Part shown: positions 49,849 through 60,930 of the stretch, piece by piece
Layout of the letters: every line of letters starts with the position of its first letter
How positions within the stretch are numbered: the stretch's first letter is position 1
DNA from: Ashinkailepas kermadecensis
Lineage: Eukaryota; Arthropoda; Thecostraca; Neolepadidae
Assembly (NCBI GenBank): GCA_034440615.1
Contig: JAOTOM010004382.1
Location: 62,001 to 126,000 of the forward strand
Direction of reading: 5' to 3'
DNA: 64,000 nucleotides
Made by a program: the position numbers and the translations under genes
The notes under the pieces: model-generated
The model's input: only the letters and a program-made list of their open reading frames with translations
The model's database searches: none
Told to the model about the DNA's origin: nothing

Positions 49849-51702
49849 GTAACCTTGACATTAATTAACATTTCCAGACAGGAGTGTGTGTGTCCTGATG
49901 AGAGGACAGCATGCTCTGAGTTTGGTGCTTATATGTTGTAGCCACTGATTGGCAGCCCTTTAATATATTTGAACATCACCCCCTTTGACCCGTCCCAGAT
50001 CAATGACCATTGCTGACGGACCTGAAATGTTTATGAAACATGCAAAACAGATGCATAATGAGCTACTAAGCATTTGGTGTATCTGCGTCTACTACTTTGG
50101 CTGCTAGCGCGGAAAAACCCCGAGGAAAGGGTTCATAAACTGTAGTACCTCACATCGCCGGGGACCTAGCTCAAGTCAATATATGATGAATCAAGGGTTA
50201 CATTTTAACATGAAGACTATTCAATTGTATATTAATATGTATTTAATCACATGGTGCGTATGCAACACGAACATGCCTGTGCCACATCCTACACTACCTT
50301 TATGTTAAAACTATTGAGCTCTGCTAATAGACGAATTATTTTTGCTGCATCTCCGTCGTCCAATCTTTAGATTAAGGACAACCCAACGGATCTCTTTGAG
50401 AATGGAAGATAAATATTTCAAAGAAGTCTCAACTCATGCAGTTTGTCAAGTTGATACGTGGAAACATTATTACATTATTGCGGCTCTGGATGGAACTGAA
50501 AAACACCACCACATAATAATGCAAATAAATTGATATCTGTAGCTTCACGCTGTCCATTTCAAAAGACTGTTTGACTTTCCTCAAAGAAAAAGCATCCTCA
50601 CAGTATAGTTTGTGCCTGCATATGATATGCCTTTAAACCACAAACAATTGTAGGAATTTCGTTCGCATAAGCTTACACTGGAACGCAAATTCTCAAAATT
50701 TAAGGTGAGCGGTGGTAGTTTTCCGGGTCAGCCAAGGAACATTTCATCTGACCGTGGCCTGCATTGGCTCTGGGTTCAACATGTGCGTTTTTTAGCTCTA
50801 TGTTCTCACACGGGAGGGGCTCCCGGGTTCGTCTCCAGAATTTGTAAGCGTGTTCGAGTTCCGTATTTGGAAATCGACTTCGCTTGCATGTCCAACTTGT
50901 TTTACTCCTTCCTAGAATCACTACCAAATGCTATTTCCGGATCTTGTGATTTCTGGATCTTGTGATTTCTGGATCTTGTGATTTCAACGCGCATCACTCG
51001 AACCATTTTCGCTCGCCAACCAACTATCTCAGGTTGGACAGTCCGTTGAAGCATGCAAATCTGTTGAAGTTGAAGCATAATGCACTGTTGGAGTAATGAA
51101 ATACATGATGTGACTGGCAACACAGACGAGCCGCGATTCCAGACATACTGCCCCGCACGCCACGCGTGACATGCGGCACAGTTTCAACTGCATGCCGGTT
51201 ATGCTGTACCGCAAGACATGACCATCAAAATGCATCGTGCTTCTTTTCGCCTTGCATCCAACGTGCACATATTTACATTTGTGCATGCATGCGCATTCCA
51301 TACGCATAATAAAGTGCGCGGCGCAGCACACAGCCTGGTGTACAGCATCTGTCCCCTGTGGGTACACTGTGCCGCACGTGCATGAGTCCGCACTTCGTGT
51401 GGATGCGAATTGGCCGCGGGCTTTGGAAGTGGGCAGTGCTGCAACGTGAGCACTACAGCCAGGCGGGTGATAACTATCTGCCAGTTGGAGAGGTGGTGGT
51501 GGGGAAGTAGCATACCATTGTGAAGCTCATGGCAGTCGCCATGGATTTCTGATGGTTGGTGGAGAATGGATGGGACGCAGAGAGGTCTTTACGTCGATTT
51601 TGTCCACGTAATGCCATAGGTGTAATATTAAATTTCATGATGTTTGGGGATGTGCCACCTCCCCACCCCGCCCCGACCCCCGCCGTCCACCATGGTGAAG
51701 GA

Positions 51703-51766
51703 CGTGGGTTTTGCTGGACTTAGTCAGCTCCATGGTGGAGCTGACGAAGTCCAGCAGCACCCATGG
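51703..51766. other. Near-perfect short hairpin
   Basis: gctggacttagtcagctcc and ggagctgacgaagtccagc pair around ccatggt, with weaker pairing outside (gtgggttttgctgg/ccagcagcaccca). Could be a tiny foldback; the loop is too short for a typical pre-miRNA. Confidence 0.4.
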
Positions 51767-52084
51767 GGGCCATGTTGAAGAGCATCCATAAAACATGCTG
51801 GCAAAATGCCGGCTGAAATTATTTTCAAGCATCTCGTTCCAATAATGACTTCAACCGGCTGAAACCAGCTCAATCCGGCAAAGTTTTCATCAGAGGCGCA
51901 GCCAAGGGTGCGAGGAGGCGTCCCCAGAGAGGGAGCCGGGGGCCATCACTGAGCTACCTTCAGAGGCGTGTCTCAATGTTTGTAGATTACCAGGTTTATC
52001 AACTTCACCAATAATTCATAACGATCACAGGCGAATGGTATCTATCGAACATGCTTTCCGCAAGCTTGCTATGAATGAATGTAG

Positions 52085-52086
<2 letters not shown>

Positions 52087-52158
<72 letters not shown>

Positions 52159-52270
52159 TGAACAGTCGCCTGACCGCTGAATACCGCGAGCCTCGAACCC
52201 GCAACGTTCCTGTTACGAGACCGACAAGTTGGCCAATGGACGGCGGGCCTTCCCTTGTCCCGGGCCTACC
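52087..52270 (-). mobile_element. tRNA-derived SINE with (TA)n tail (probable)
   Basis: On the - strand, TTGGCCAACTTGTCGG (A-box-like), CTCGTAA (a Thr-like CGT anticodon loop) and GCGGGTTCGAGGCTCGC (B-box arm) form a tRNA-like module at about 52175-52240. It is followed downstream by a long (TA)n tract (52087-52154) that would be its 3' tail. No target-site duplication was identified. Confidence 0.5.
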
Positions 52271-53507
52271 TTCTGCAGAGACCAGCTAATGCCTTGTGCG
52301 CACGTGCTGGCTCTCCGCTAATCGCGTTGTCTGCGGACACGACTCGCCCAGCTGTTGTTCGGATCGCGGCGTTCTACCGTCGGAACTGACCCGGGTCTGC
52401 TTCCCCCAGACGATCTCGGGGAAAGTGCCGCTCGCCAGACGTCAGCAAGTCCAGCCGACAGTCCCGTGCTGCCGCTGCGACCACCACCGCTTCAGCAGAA
52501 CATGTGCGCACGCTGTGCCACTAGCAGTACAGCAACTGCAGCAGTGCACTTGTCCTTATCGTCGAGATTCCATGCATTCATTCGGCATGCTATTCTCGTG
52601 AAGCTTGCTATTCGTGCATATCTCACGCTGTTTGCCTGACTTAGTCGTAATTCATGTGAAGTTTGCTATCCATGTTTATCTCACGTTATTTGGCTGATTT
52701 AGTCGTAGTCTACGTGAAGTTTACGTTTAACTTTGTTCCTCGCAGTTGACTGAACAATTCCGAGAGGATGAATGCACCGTGTTATCACAGACAAAGTCTC
52801 GTGAACTCGACACACTGGGAGCCACCATTAGTTTCGGGTGTTGCGACGTTCATCATCATCGGTTTCGGGGGCTGCAACATTCATAGAGCATGCGCAAACT
52901 TCGAAGTAACCAAGTCATGACCTCTGAAGAACCCCTCTGGATTTTCCTCGGCTTGGTTCACGCCGTTGTTCGATGATCAGACGTAATCGTCAATCATTAA
53001 TCGATCAATCATCATTATCAGTGTTTGGACACCAATCGGTAGTGCTGGAGTAGCTACCAGTGGCTTCAAACACTACGAAAAGAATACAAAACGTCAATCG
53101 CCATGCGGAACATTTCCACTTATTCACTTGTTCTCGGCGGTGGTCGTGGCCCACATGACCCTCATGCTCTGTCATCCACGGTCAACCAAAGCGACGTCAA
53201 GCAGCCGTGACACCATGGTCTTAGCCGAGTAGGCTCAACATGTCTGCTTACGTATGTTGGCATCAACTACCCGACCTCCAAAATTAGCCGGAGGATGCCT
53301 TGCTTTCATGTTCATCTCTTCATCGCATGATTTCCATTTCATCGTGCGGTATGTGCGTTCATTATTTAGTTGAAAGAGGCGGAACGACGTTGCCTGGGTA
53401 CTGTGCCAACAGGTGCACCATGCAGGAGCATGTACGGCGGCGCGAGCACGCACCTCGGCGCCTTTGGTGCTGGCCGCCGGAACGTGCTATGTCCGTGTGA
53501 TCCGCAG

Positions 53508-53629
53508 GCTGGTGACTGAGCCGCTGGCAGAGACGGTGCACTCCTCCGGCGACGCGGCGCCTCACCTGCTGCAGCCGCTCCACGACCGCAAGGTCAAGGT
53601 CGGAGAGCGGCTCGTGCTCTCGATCAAAG
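53508..53629 (+). CDS. Exon 3: N-terminal part of an Ig domain
   Basis: Acceptor gtgtgatccgcag ends at 53507 and the exon begins with one base completing a codon (phase 2), matching exon 2. Donor aaag|gtcagt is at 53630 in phase 1. The peptide runs LVTEPLAETVHSSGD, then APHLLQPLHDRKVKVGERL and VLSIK, the A to B strands of an Ig domain. The B-strand position usually held by Cys is not Cys (LVLSIK). Joined to exon 4 it gives a continuous domain reading through VLSIKVSDPGSVGSVRWYNKG. The reading frame stays open upstream to 53413, so acceptors at 53412 (phase 0) or 53425 (phase 1) are possible alternatives, but neither fits the exon 2 phase and the upstream peptide is not Ig-like. Confidence 0.72.
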
Positions 53630-53739
53630 GTCAGTCGGCCCTGAGGCACTCCGCCCGGCGCTCTGGAGATCCAGGGCAGGTGGGGAGGAAAGGCAGCTTT
53701 GTTCCGCGTTCACTCCATGCAACACGAAATGATGAAAGT

Positions 53740-54255
53740 TTGCCGTCCCGGGGTGGCCCAATTGGTTTGAGCGCTGGCCTGCACTGGTTTTCCCCTGTCC
53801 TGGCAAGACAGGGGACGACAGTCCGATACTAAAATATAATTTATGTTTATATTTTTAAGGAAAAAAAAAAATATAATTTATGTTTTTTATGTTAATTCAG
53901 ACTTTAAATATTTTATATGTTTTTTTTTTTAAAAAAAATATAAAAAAAAAATAAAATAAAAAAAAATTTAAAAAAAATGGCAAGACTGTCCTGGTGAGTC
54001 GCTTCACGCGCTCGCATTTAGCCCCCAGCTGGGAAAGTCAGTTGGCAACTGGTCAGACAAGGCCGGGGCGAGCTATGGGGGGGGGGGCGGCCGTGTCGGT
54101 GCATTGACGGCACTTTACATTCTCAATCAACATTCTGCCGTTGAACTGGAATTCATGGATCGGGTGGTGGCTCAAGAAACAAGCTTTGCTTAGTAATAGA
54201 ACCCTGGTCCATAAAGCCACCCCAGGAAGAATTCGGACTAAACTACTTTAAAAGA
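53740..54255 (+). repeat. Dispersed repeat X, copy with AT-rich interior
   Basis: It starts with a tRNA-like ggtggcccaattggtttgag and ctgtcctggcaagaca, is interrupted by an A/T-only tract (53825-53980), then continues with gagtcgcttcacgcgctcgc, ccgtgtcggtgcattgacgg, gttgaactggaattcatgg and agaaccctggtccataaagc. The reverse complement of 4428-4730 matches the second half. Confidence 0.75.
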
Positions 54256-54257
54256 AG

Positions 54258-54362
54258 CATAACACTGCCAACCCACAACACTGCCCACCAATAACACTGC
54301 CAACCCACAACACTGCCAACCCATAACACTGCCAACCCAAAACACTGCCAACCAATGCCAAC
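54258..54362 (+). repeat. Short tandem repeat aacactgccaaccca
   Basis: About seven copies, right after repeat X. Confidence 0.85.
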
Positions 54363-54468
54363 CCGTAGAGCGTGTTATCCCCTGCCCATGTCCACATCTA
54401 AATGCTCATGCGCTTCACGTAGCCAGATGTTGGATATGTCAAGCTCGGTGATTGGTCTCAAAATACCA

Positions 54469-54777
54469 GAAGTACACGGGACTTCCCTATCTGCGTCAAC
54501 CGAGATTAAGGAGTACGGGACTTTCCTATTTGCGTCGACCGAGACTAAGGAATACGGGACTTCCCTATTTGCGTCGACCGAGACTAAGGAGTACGGGATT
54601 TCCCTATTTGCGTCGGCCGAGGGAGTACGGGACTTCCCTATTTGCGTCGACCGAGACTAAGGAGTACGGGATTTCCCTATTTGCGTCGACCGAGACTAAG
54701 GAGTACGGGATTTCCCTATTTGCGTCGACCGAGACTAAGGAGTACGGGACTTCCCTATTTGCGTCGACCGAGACTAA
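54469..54777 (+). repeat. 39-bp minisatellite, eight copies
   Basis: Unit gagtacgggacttccctatt then tgcgtcgaccgagactaag. 13 codons (ETKEYGTSLFAST), but one short unit breaks the frame and no splice sites bracket it. Confidence 0.92.
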
Positions 54778-55188
54778 ACATTGCATGCAAACGAACAAAA
54801 TGTGCATAATAATTTCAGTAGCTCGGTGCAATTGAAGACCTCAACGTGCAGCAGAGGGTTATAAAGGGAAAACCAGATCCAGCTTAAAGGTCCGCAACGC
54901 CAAGCGTCAGATGCGCACACAGACGTCTAAAAGAAGAAGATACCGCGATATTACACAGCACCTTCGTGCAGAGATCCAAGTGATGTCGAACTTGTTGCCG
55001 ACAGCAAATAAAGACTGCTTGCAGCCATTTGCCTACATTCCGTACTGAATATGCGTTACGTGGAGGGGCTGGGATGAAGTATCACGCCGAAATTGAGCGT
55101 TTCCGTATCACGCAGTCTGTCCGTTTCGACGGTTTTTTCTGTCCACTAAACCACACAAGTGAAAACAGTGACATGGGAGGTAGTTCAG

Positions 55189-55220
<32 letters not shown>

Positions 55221-55244
55221 TATATATATATATACATGCATATA

Positions 55245-55420
55245 TATAACAGTGTCTGTAAATTGGCGGCGCAAGTCCTATTTGAAACGCCCTTTCAATG
55301 GCAAGAATGAAGAAAAAAATATTTGTCTCAGGATATGGGTGAATATATAAAAATACATATTTGCCATTGAAAGGGCGTTTCAAATAGGACTTGCGCCGCC
55401 AATTTACAGACACTGTTATA
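55245..55420. mobile_element. Foldback/MITE with perfect 60-bp arms
   Basis: Arms 55245-55304 and 55361-55420 are perfect reverse complements (outer end tataacagtgtctgtaaatt, inner end tcaatggcaa) around a 56-base loop. The left tip abuts a poly-T/(TA)n tract. It has no ORF. Perfect arms imply a recent insertion or sequence homogenisation. Confidence 0.85.
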
Positions 55421-56493
55421 CCCATGTCAAGCAGGGAAGATTCACCCTTGCAGGTGACGGTGAAGCGAGAAGATGTGGTGACGCCCTTGCCCATCATCAG
55501 CTTTCCGGGAGACACACAAAGCCGACACCCAACGCAGGTCGTCAGGTGCACGGGTTTATCGTATGTCTCTCCGTGGGCACGTTCAGAGAGACACTTGTCT
55601 TTGAGTAGCATTTGAGATCCGTGAGTACTGAGAGCATCAAAATTGACGAAAAGATTATAGTGAGCAGGACGATAAAAAAATGCGCTTATATGTGCATCAC
55701 ACTTGTTAATGTAAGGGCGCATGAAGATGAATGAATGCGTAGATTCAAGCAACCTGAATGGCAAATCGCTTCATCAGACGGTTATTCAAGTCGACTTCTC
55801 CAGAATGAGGTTGTTATTCCTGTTTCCATGCCAACCGCCGAGTGAAAGTGCTCCACGAAGCCCGTGATTATGGCGGCTTCCCGCCAGTTCCGCTTTCATC
55901 TCAGGGGACAGTCGGTCAGAAGGACTCCCGATGAATTTCCCGGAACGACCTTGACCTTTGACCGCCACTGTTTCCCCCCCCCCCCCCCGCCCCCGACCGG
56001 CCCAGCAGCGACTATTTTCGGCGCCGGCCGGCCCAGACCATACTCTCAGCACGTGCCCGTGCAGACAGACAGTCGGCGGGACAGAAATATCTGGCGGCCG
56101 TCCGCGCCGACGCGTCGGCACGCTCCACGCAAGCGCGCCGGCCGTCCGCTCTCTTGATGTCGATCAGAACCTCCGTAATGGGCGCCTGGACGACGGACAG
56201 ATCCCCTGCAGATCCTCCGCAGATCCTCCGCAGGTGGCGCCCCGGCGTCGACCAGAGCTCCGCAGCCGGGCAGCGTCGCGTCTGCTCGCTCCTGCGCAGA
56301 GAGGCGTCCCGACGGCGACACACAGAGAGCCGCCCGGTGTTGATCACCTCCTCTCGGGACGGATGCCAGCCCACCTGCCAGGCCAGGTGCCAGGCCGGCT
56401 ACCGGTGCCGCCGGTCCCGCCGGTCCCGCCGCATTGCCTCCACCGTATCGTTCCAGGCCTGAATAAACAGGTCGAACCCGTCCGACGGACGAG

Positions 56494-56561
56494 TGACGTC
56501 AGTCTCGGCCGGGTGACGTCAGTCCAGCATGAGTGACGTCAGTCCAGCATGGGTGACGTCA
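56494..56561. promoter_or_regulatory. Four CRE sites (TGACGTCA) at exact 20-bp spacing
   Basis: Perfect palindromic CREs at 56494, 56514, 56534 and 56554, within a gtgacgtcagtccagcat repeat. Roughly two helical turns apart, next to a GC-rich block (55970-56450). Confidence 0.5.
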
Positions 56562-56835
56562 GCCAAGTCTCGGGGACGTTGCAGTGACTCCAGAGAGGCA
56601 CAATGGCTTTCCAGACGGGGGAAGTTGCGTCTAGAACAGCAGTGGTTCCGATCTGCTATGCCTCGTTCCCTCCAAAGACAAAGACAAAAACTTGTGTTGA
56701 GATGATCCAAGATAGACTCTTCGCTATTACAGCCCCTCGTCATTACCAGAAAAATAGGGTAAAGCAAGCAGGGGTCGTGGCTTCAAAAATCAAGCATTCT
56801 AGCACCACTCGAACGCATACAGATATCCCGCCCTT

Positions 56836-57440
56836 TCACGGTAACCTCTGCGACATAAGGCGCCTCAAGTCTTGCCCAAACTGCGGCACAGTCAGCAGTC
56901 TCAGGGCGGGCGGCAGGGCGCTGTACTGTTCTGCTGCCCAGCAGGCAAAGCGCCGATTCCCCATCTCGGTTCTACACCTAGGCACATACAGATCTCCGTC
57001 CTGTCTCGTGGATCTCAGGTGGGTTTCTCCAACAGTTCGAAACTGACTGGCGGGCTGCTCATGCTCGCCAGTGCACCGCGCCTTGTGTGTCAGTGTCAGG
57101 GTGCTATGCTTGACAAGATCCTCCGCCGAAATCCAGCGGAGTTTTTGTAGCCGTTCCGATACGTGATCAAACGTTCTGCGACCAAATATTACTTTAGCTG
57201 AATAGTTCAAGACTTTCTGAATCTGAGAGCGGCTGGTTTGAGTACCGTTGCCATAAATTTCGATGCGGTAACAGACGTGCGCCAGAACGAAGGCATCCAC
57301 GAGCGTGGTAATGACGCTGGGAGGTAGGCAGTGCTTCAGATGCAATAGACCAGCCAAGATACTGTAGCAACGACGGGTTATGATGGAGACATGATAATTC
57401 CAGCTTAACGTGCGATCAAAGGCATGACAGAGTTTTTTTT
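56836..57440 (-). pseudogene. Fragment of a second LINE type: reverse transcriptase C-terminal region
   Basis: The - strand peptide includes HLKHCLPPSVITTLVDAFVL, GNGTQTSRSQIQKVLNYSAK, VSERLQKLRWISAEDLVKH and FACWAAEQYSALPPALRLL, a pattern of the post-palm domain of CR1/L2-like or Jockey-like LINEs found in many invertebrates. Upstream in the same frame SWNYHVSIITRRCYSILAGL extends it to about 57440. It lies in the intron before exon 4, antisense to the host gene, with only this 5'-truncated part visible. It is unrelated at sequence level to the LINE at 7660-13703. Confidence 0.75.
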
Positions 57441-58249
57441 TCTTCCAGACAAGTTGCGAGATGATGATCGTTAAATTGTATTTTTTGGTCAGATGTTGTC
57501 CATGTTTGTTTCGATACCGTAAATTCAGTGATTAAATGCCGTGCCAGACATTCCGAGAATCGCTATGAAGCCAACCAGATGCATAGGCAGTGGCATTACT
57601 ATGCACTTACACGATGTTTTTTTTCTCAATCAAATAAGCTGATTATTTGATGGCTTTCCGAGATACCTGCAATATGTCGTCTAGTTCTCCCCACCGGCCG
57701 CACTGTGGCGCTAGTAGTCAAATGTCTGCGCTCGACGAGAGACGCAAATTTCCCACTAACATACTCACTGGCTTTTCAGAAGCAGTTTTTCACTGTGGTA
57801 CTCTGAATCAAATACATTTTGAGCATGGCTGGAGATCTCGGGTGGGTCGGGAGGTGGGGTGGGGTCTGGTCTCCTGGTTTCGTAACCTGCTAATGTCAAT
57901 TTGTCATTTTCCGTATTCAATCTGATGTTTCGTAAAAATATGGACCTGTACCCCTGGTTTGGTGAGAGATCTTCAGCTTTGATTTTGAAATACCGGGCTA
58001 CATGTTTCCAGTAAGGGCTGCTACTTTGCAGTGGTGGGTACCACCCACTATGACTAAAAATGCTTCCGTGCGAGACTCCAGGGACAGCAAAGTTGTACAA
58101 CCCTTACTACATGACACATGCCTGTAGCGCGTGGCCCTGCTCACGGGCGCTCTAAAAATGACTCTTTTTACCGGACGATTCTCCTGCTATGTCCTGCACC
58201 GCTGTGCTGCCCCCTGTGCCACGTGACGCAGCCGACCACGGTGTTGCAG

Positions 58250-58459
58250 TGTCCGACCCAGGCTCGGTCGGCTCGGTGCGGTGGTACAACAAAGGCCGGC
58301 CGGCCGAGCTGTCCGACAAGTACACGGCGGACAGCGAGATCGACGGCACCTGGCGGCTGCAGGTCAGCGGGGTCGACCTGACCGACGACGGCGAGTGGAA
58401 GGCCGAGGTCACCGCAGCCGGCGGGGTCACGCACACCTGGTGCAATGTCATACTGGCAG
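58250..58459 (+). CDS. Exon 4: C-terminal part of the second visible Ig domain
   Basis: Acceptor cacggtgttgcag ends at 58249 and donor ggcag|gtcagt is at 58460; both sides are phase 1. The 70-residue peptide has the C-strand Trp (SVRWYNKGRPAELS), the D/E region TWRLQVSGVDLTDDGEW and a G strand ending CNVILA. The F strand has DDGEWKAEV, with Trp where many Ig domains have Tyr-x-Cys. Together with the missing B-strand Cys in exon 3, this domain lacks the canonical intradomain disulfide, as is common in cytoplasmic sarcomeric Ig domains. An alternative frame just upstream reads PTTVLQC, but it does not continue into the domain; the 58250 start gives uninterrupted homology and correct phase. Confidence 0.82.
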
Positions 58460-58927
58460 GTCAGTCGCCACTGGCCGGCGATGCGCTCCGGAGCAATCGC
58501 ACGCTTCCGACCTTTCGAACGGTTTGCAAGCGTATTTGGCAATTTAGCGCGCCCCAAAGTTATCGGTGAATTTCCTCTCCGAATTCGTTGTGTGTTTCAA
58601 GCATTGGTCGTTTTCGGAGGTTGTTTTTCTGGAATATTATTGCTTGCTTGTGAGGATTTTTCATTTGTGTTCAGTTGTGGATGCCGTGAATGTTTGTGAA
58701 TAGCAGTTGTTTTTAGCAAATAGCTGGCGATTGCTCACATAAGCAAAGAAGGCCCTATCTATATGGCATCCAGCATTAATGAGCAAAACTAAATGTCACA
58801 AATAATCCCAATATATCCGTAAAAGTGGTCCAAGAAGCCGCGGAAGCCGCTGGTTGTAGCGTCTACTACATATATGATTTGCCATGTATAGCTCGGTGTT
58901 ATGCAGTCCCCGCCACATGTCAGTACC

Positions 58928-59086
58928 ATGGGCGTCGGTAGCTCAGTGGCTAGGCTGTGTGAGTGTGGCACTCCTAGAGGTACGAAGTTCGATTCTCCGC
59001 GATGCCCGCCCTTCCTGCCAGGATGAGAGGTAGGCGACACCATATGGCCTCAGCTGCTGAGTGCGTCGTAAAGCTACAATACAATC
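58928..59086 (+). mobile_element. Second SINE family: different tRNA head, shared tail
   Basis: The head reads as a tRNA-like module: TAGCTCAGTGGCTAGG (A-box) and AGTTCGATTCTCC (B-box), with no close likeness to the Val-like head. The 3' half (tgagaggtaggcgacaccat, then cgtcgtaaagc) aligns with the tail of the Val-like SINE. The 12-bp duplication catgtcagtacc at 58916-58927 and 59087-59098 fixes both ends. It lies in the intron between exons 4 and 5. Confidence 0.9.
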
Positions 59087-59207
59087 CATGTCAGTACCGC
59101 TGATAGCTGAGTGCATCAGGTCAGCCATTGGCTTTGCGATCTCGACATATGAGTGCGCCGGCACGTTCAAGCGATTCCCCTGACATGCAGACCCCGACTT
59201 TCGACAG

Positions 59208-59390
59208 TGCCACGCAACTACCGGAAGCCGCGCTTCATGGAGAACCTGCGCGCAATGCTCACCGACGAGGGCCTCGTGTCGTTCGAGTGCAAGGTGGTCG
59301 GCTACCCCACGCCGCTGCTGCGCTGGTTCAAGGACGGCCAGGAGCTGAAGCCGGGAGACGTGTACCAGCTCAGCGGGACCAACTCGCTCG
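59208..59390 (+). CDS. Exon 5: N-terminal two thirds of the third visible Ig domain
   Basis: Acceptor actttcgacag ends at 59207 and donor ctcg|gtgggt is at 59391, phase 1 on both sides. The peptide starts RNYRKPRFMENL, a typical start of a giant-muscle-protein Ig domain. It has the B-strand Cys in VSFECKVVGYPTP, the C-strand Trp in LLRWFKDGQELKPGD, and ends YQLSGTNSLG. The final Gly codon is split with exon 6, which supplies the F-strand Cys. This is the best conserved domain in the window and anchors the family assignment. A SINE ends 121 bases upstream of the acceptor. Confidence 0.88.
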
Positions 59391-59609
59391 GTGGGTGGAC
59401 CCGCCGCAACCGGTTCAGGTGTAGAACTGGCCGGCGAGACGAGGTCGCCCCGATAAGGTCAGCACAGCACGGTCGGCGGGTGAGGTCAGTGAAACAGGGC
59501 CGGCCCGACAAGGTCAGCGGGTTAATGTTGTCAGGTAGCGTTTGCGGAATGGCTGGGTTATTTCAGCCGAACAAATTCAGCGAGTGCTCGATGTAATCCT
59601 ATAAAAAGT

Positions 59610-59752
59610 GGTCGGGTCAATTCGTCGAAATGACTCGAATGGTCGGGTCAATTCGTCGAAATGACTCGAATGGTCGGGTCAATTCGTCGAAATGACTCGA
59701 ATGGTTGTGAAAATCGAATGGGTCAATTCGTCGAAATGACTCGAATGGGACT
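59610..59752 (+). repeat. 31-bp tandem repeat, four copies
   Basis: ggtcgggtcaattcgtcgaa then atgactcgaat. The last copy has a 10-base insertion. In the intron between exons 5 and 6. Confidence 0.9.
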
Positions 59753-60644
59753 TGTCTGCTGCTAGGTGAGGTATATCGCAAGGATATGGCAAGGATCTTG
59801 CAAATCTGACCCACACAGCAGGGATAACAGTGTGCTAACGTGAGAGTATGCAATACCTAAAACCGCAACAAGATTCAGCAGTGGTGTCTGTTCTTCACCA
59901 GCTGTCACGTGTTCCTTGGTGTTTGTGATAACAGGGATCGCTCCTGACAGTGACTGAATCTCCGGTTCATGTAGCCACCCACCTTCTTGCCTCTTGGTCC
60001 TGACCAACACGTGAACTTTAAAGAACCACACCTGCTACTTCAACTCACCTAAATGAAAACGGCGGCTGTCTTCTTCCTTCTTTCGCAGCGTGACTGTTCA
60101 GCTTTGAAGGGCGCACAATTAACGTCTACACCTAACTTCTCACATTACAATGCAAACTTGCTTGTGCAGGTGTGTATGTACGTCTGCGCAGGACTGCCCC
60201 CCATGTGCTCATGTGTGTGGGCCATGTCATGCCATGCCGGTGTCTACCATCACCGTCACACACTTGTGTCATGTACAGTGCACTGATGTACTCGACGACA
60301 GTGCTCAACCCTACCTTTGTATAGATGCATGTGCATTGCACACTCGATAGTGTCTGAGCTTATATAGTATGTTTGATGGTACTTCTTGTGTTCGAAATTC
60401 ATGGGAAGTAATTCAATCTACGGGGACAAATTTCCCTTTCGTTCGAAACGAGCGAGGAATAGCATATAAAAAACAACAAACAACAACAGGTCACGTCACA
60501 CAACATTGGGAAGGACAAGCCTATGTTTCATAATATTACGGAAGACACCACCTACCTCTCAACCTCCAATAAAAAGCGCTATGACGTGTCCGTACTGGCG
60601 TTGGCGTTGTCTGTCTGCACCCTGTACCTGCACAGTGCTGCTCC

Positions 60645-60892
60645 CGCTCCCGGGCGGCAGTGTCCGCCGCACCTCATCAACAATTCCACCGTACCTGCAC
60701 AGTGTAGAGCTCCCGCCGGCAGGGTCCGCCGCACCTCATCAACAATTCCACCGTACCTGCACAGTGTAGAGTTCCCGCCGGCAGGGTCCGCCGCACCTCA
60801 TCAACAATTCCACCGTACCTGCACAGTGTAGAGCTCCCGCCGGCAGTATCCGCCGCACCTCGTCACCGTTTCCACTGCACGTGCGGTGCACG
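60645..60892 (+). repeat. 62-bp tandem repeat, four copies
   Basis: agctcccgccggcagggtcc, gccgcacctcatcaacaatt and ccaccgtacctgcacagtgt. It ends about 40 bases before the exon 6 acceptor. Confidence 0.9.
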
Positions 60893-60930
60893 AGGTTCGC
60901 CACGTCTGACCGCGCCGGCCGCCGGCGCAG

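Larger units (their letters stand above)
45074..53507 (+). other. Intron 2 of visible Ig gene
   Basis: 8.4 kb, AT-richer, with the 58-bp repeat, the AGGTCA cluster, the SINE with (TA)n tail and a short hairpin. ggggggataacccc-like strings occur near 46860 and 47595. I found no coding exon, but a short one could be missed. Confidence 0.6.
53630..58249 (+). other. Intron 3 of visible Ig gene
   Basis: 4.6 kb holding repeat X, the 39-bp minisatellite, the perfect foldback, a C run (55974-55988), the CRE array and the antisense LINE fragment. Confidence 0.65.

Noticed and set aside
55108..55764. 218-codon - strand frame
   Set aside because: It crosses the foldback and a poly-T/(TA)n tract, with Lys and Ile-Tyr runs; no homology seen.
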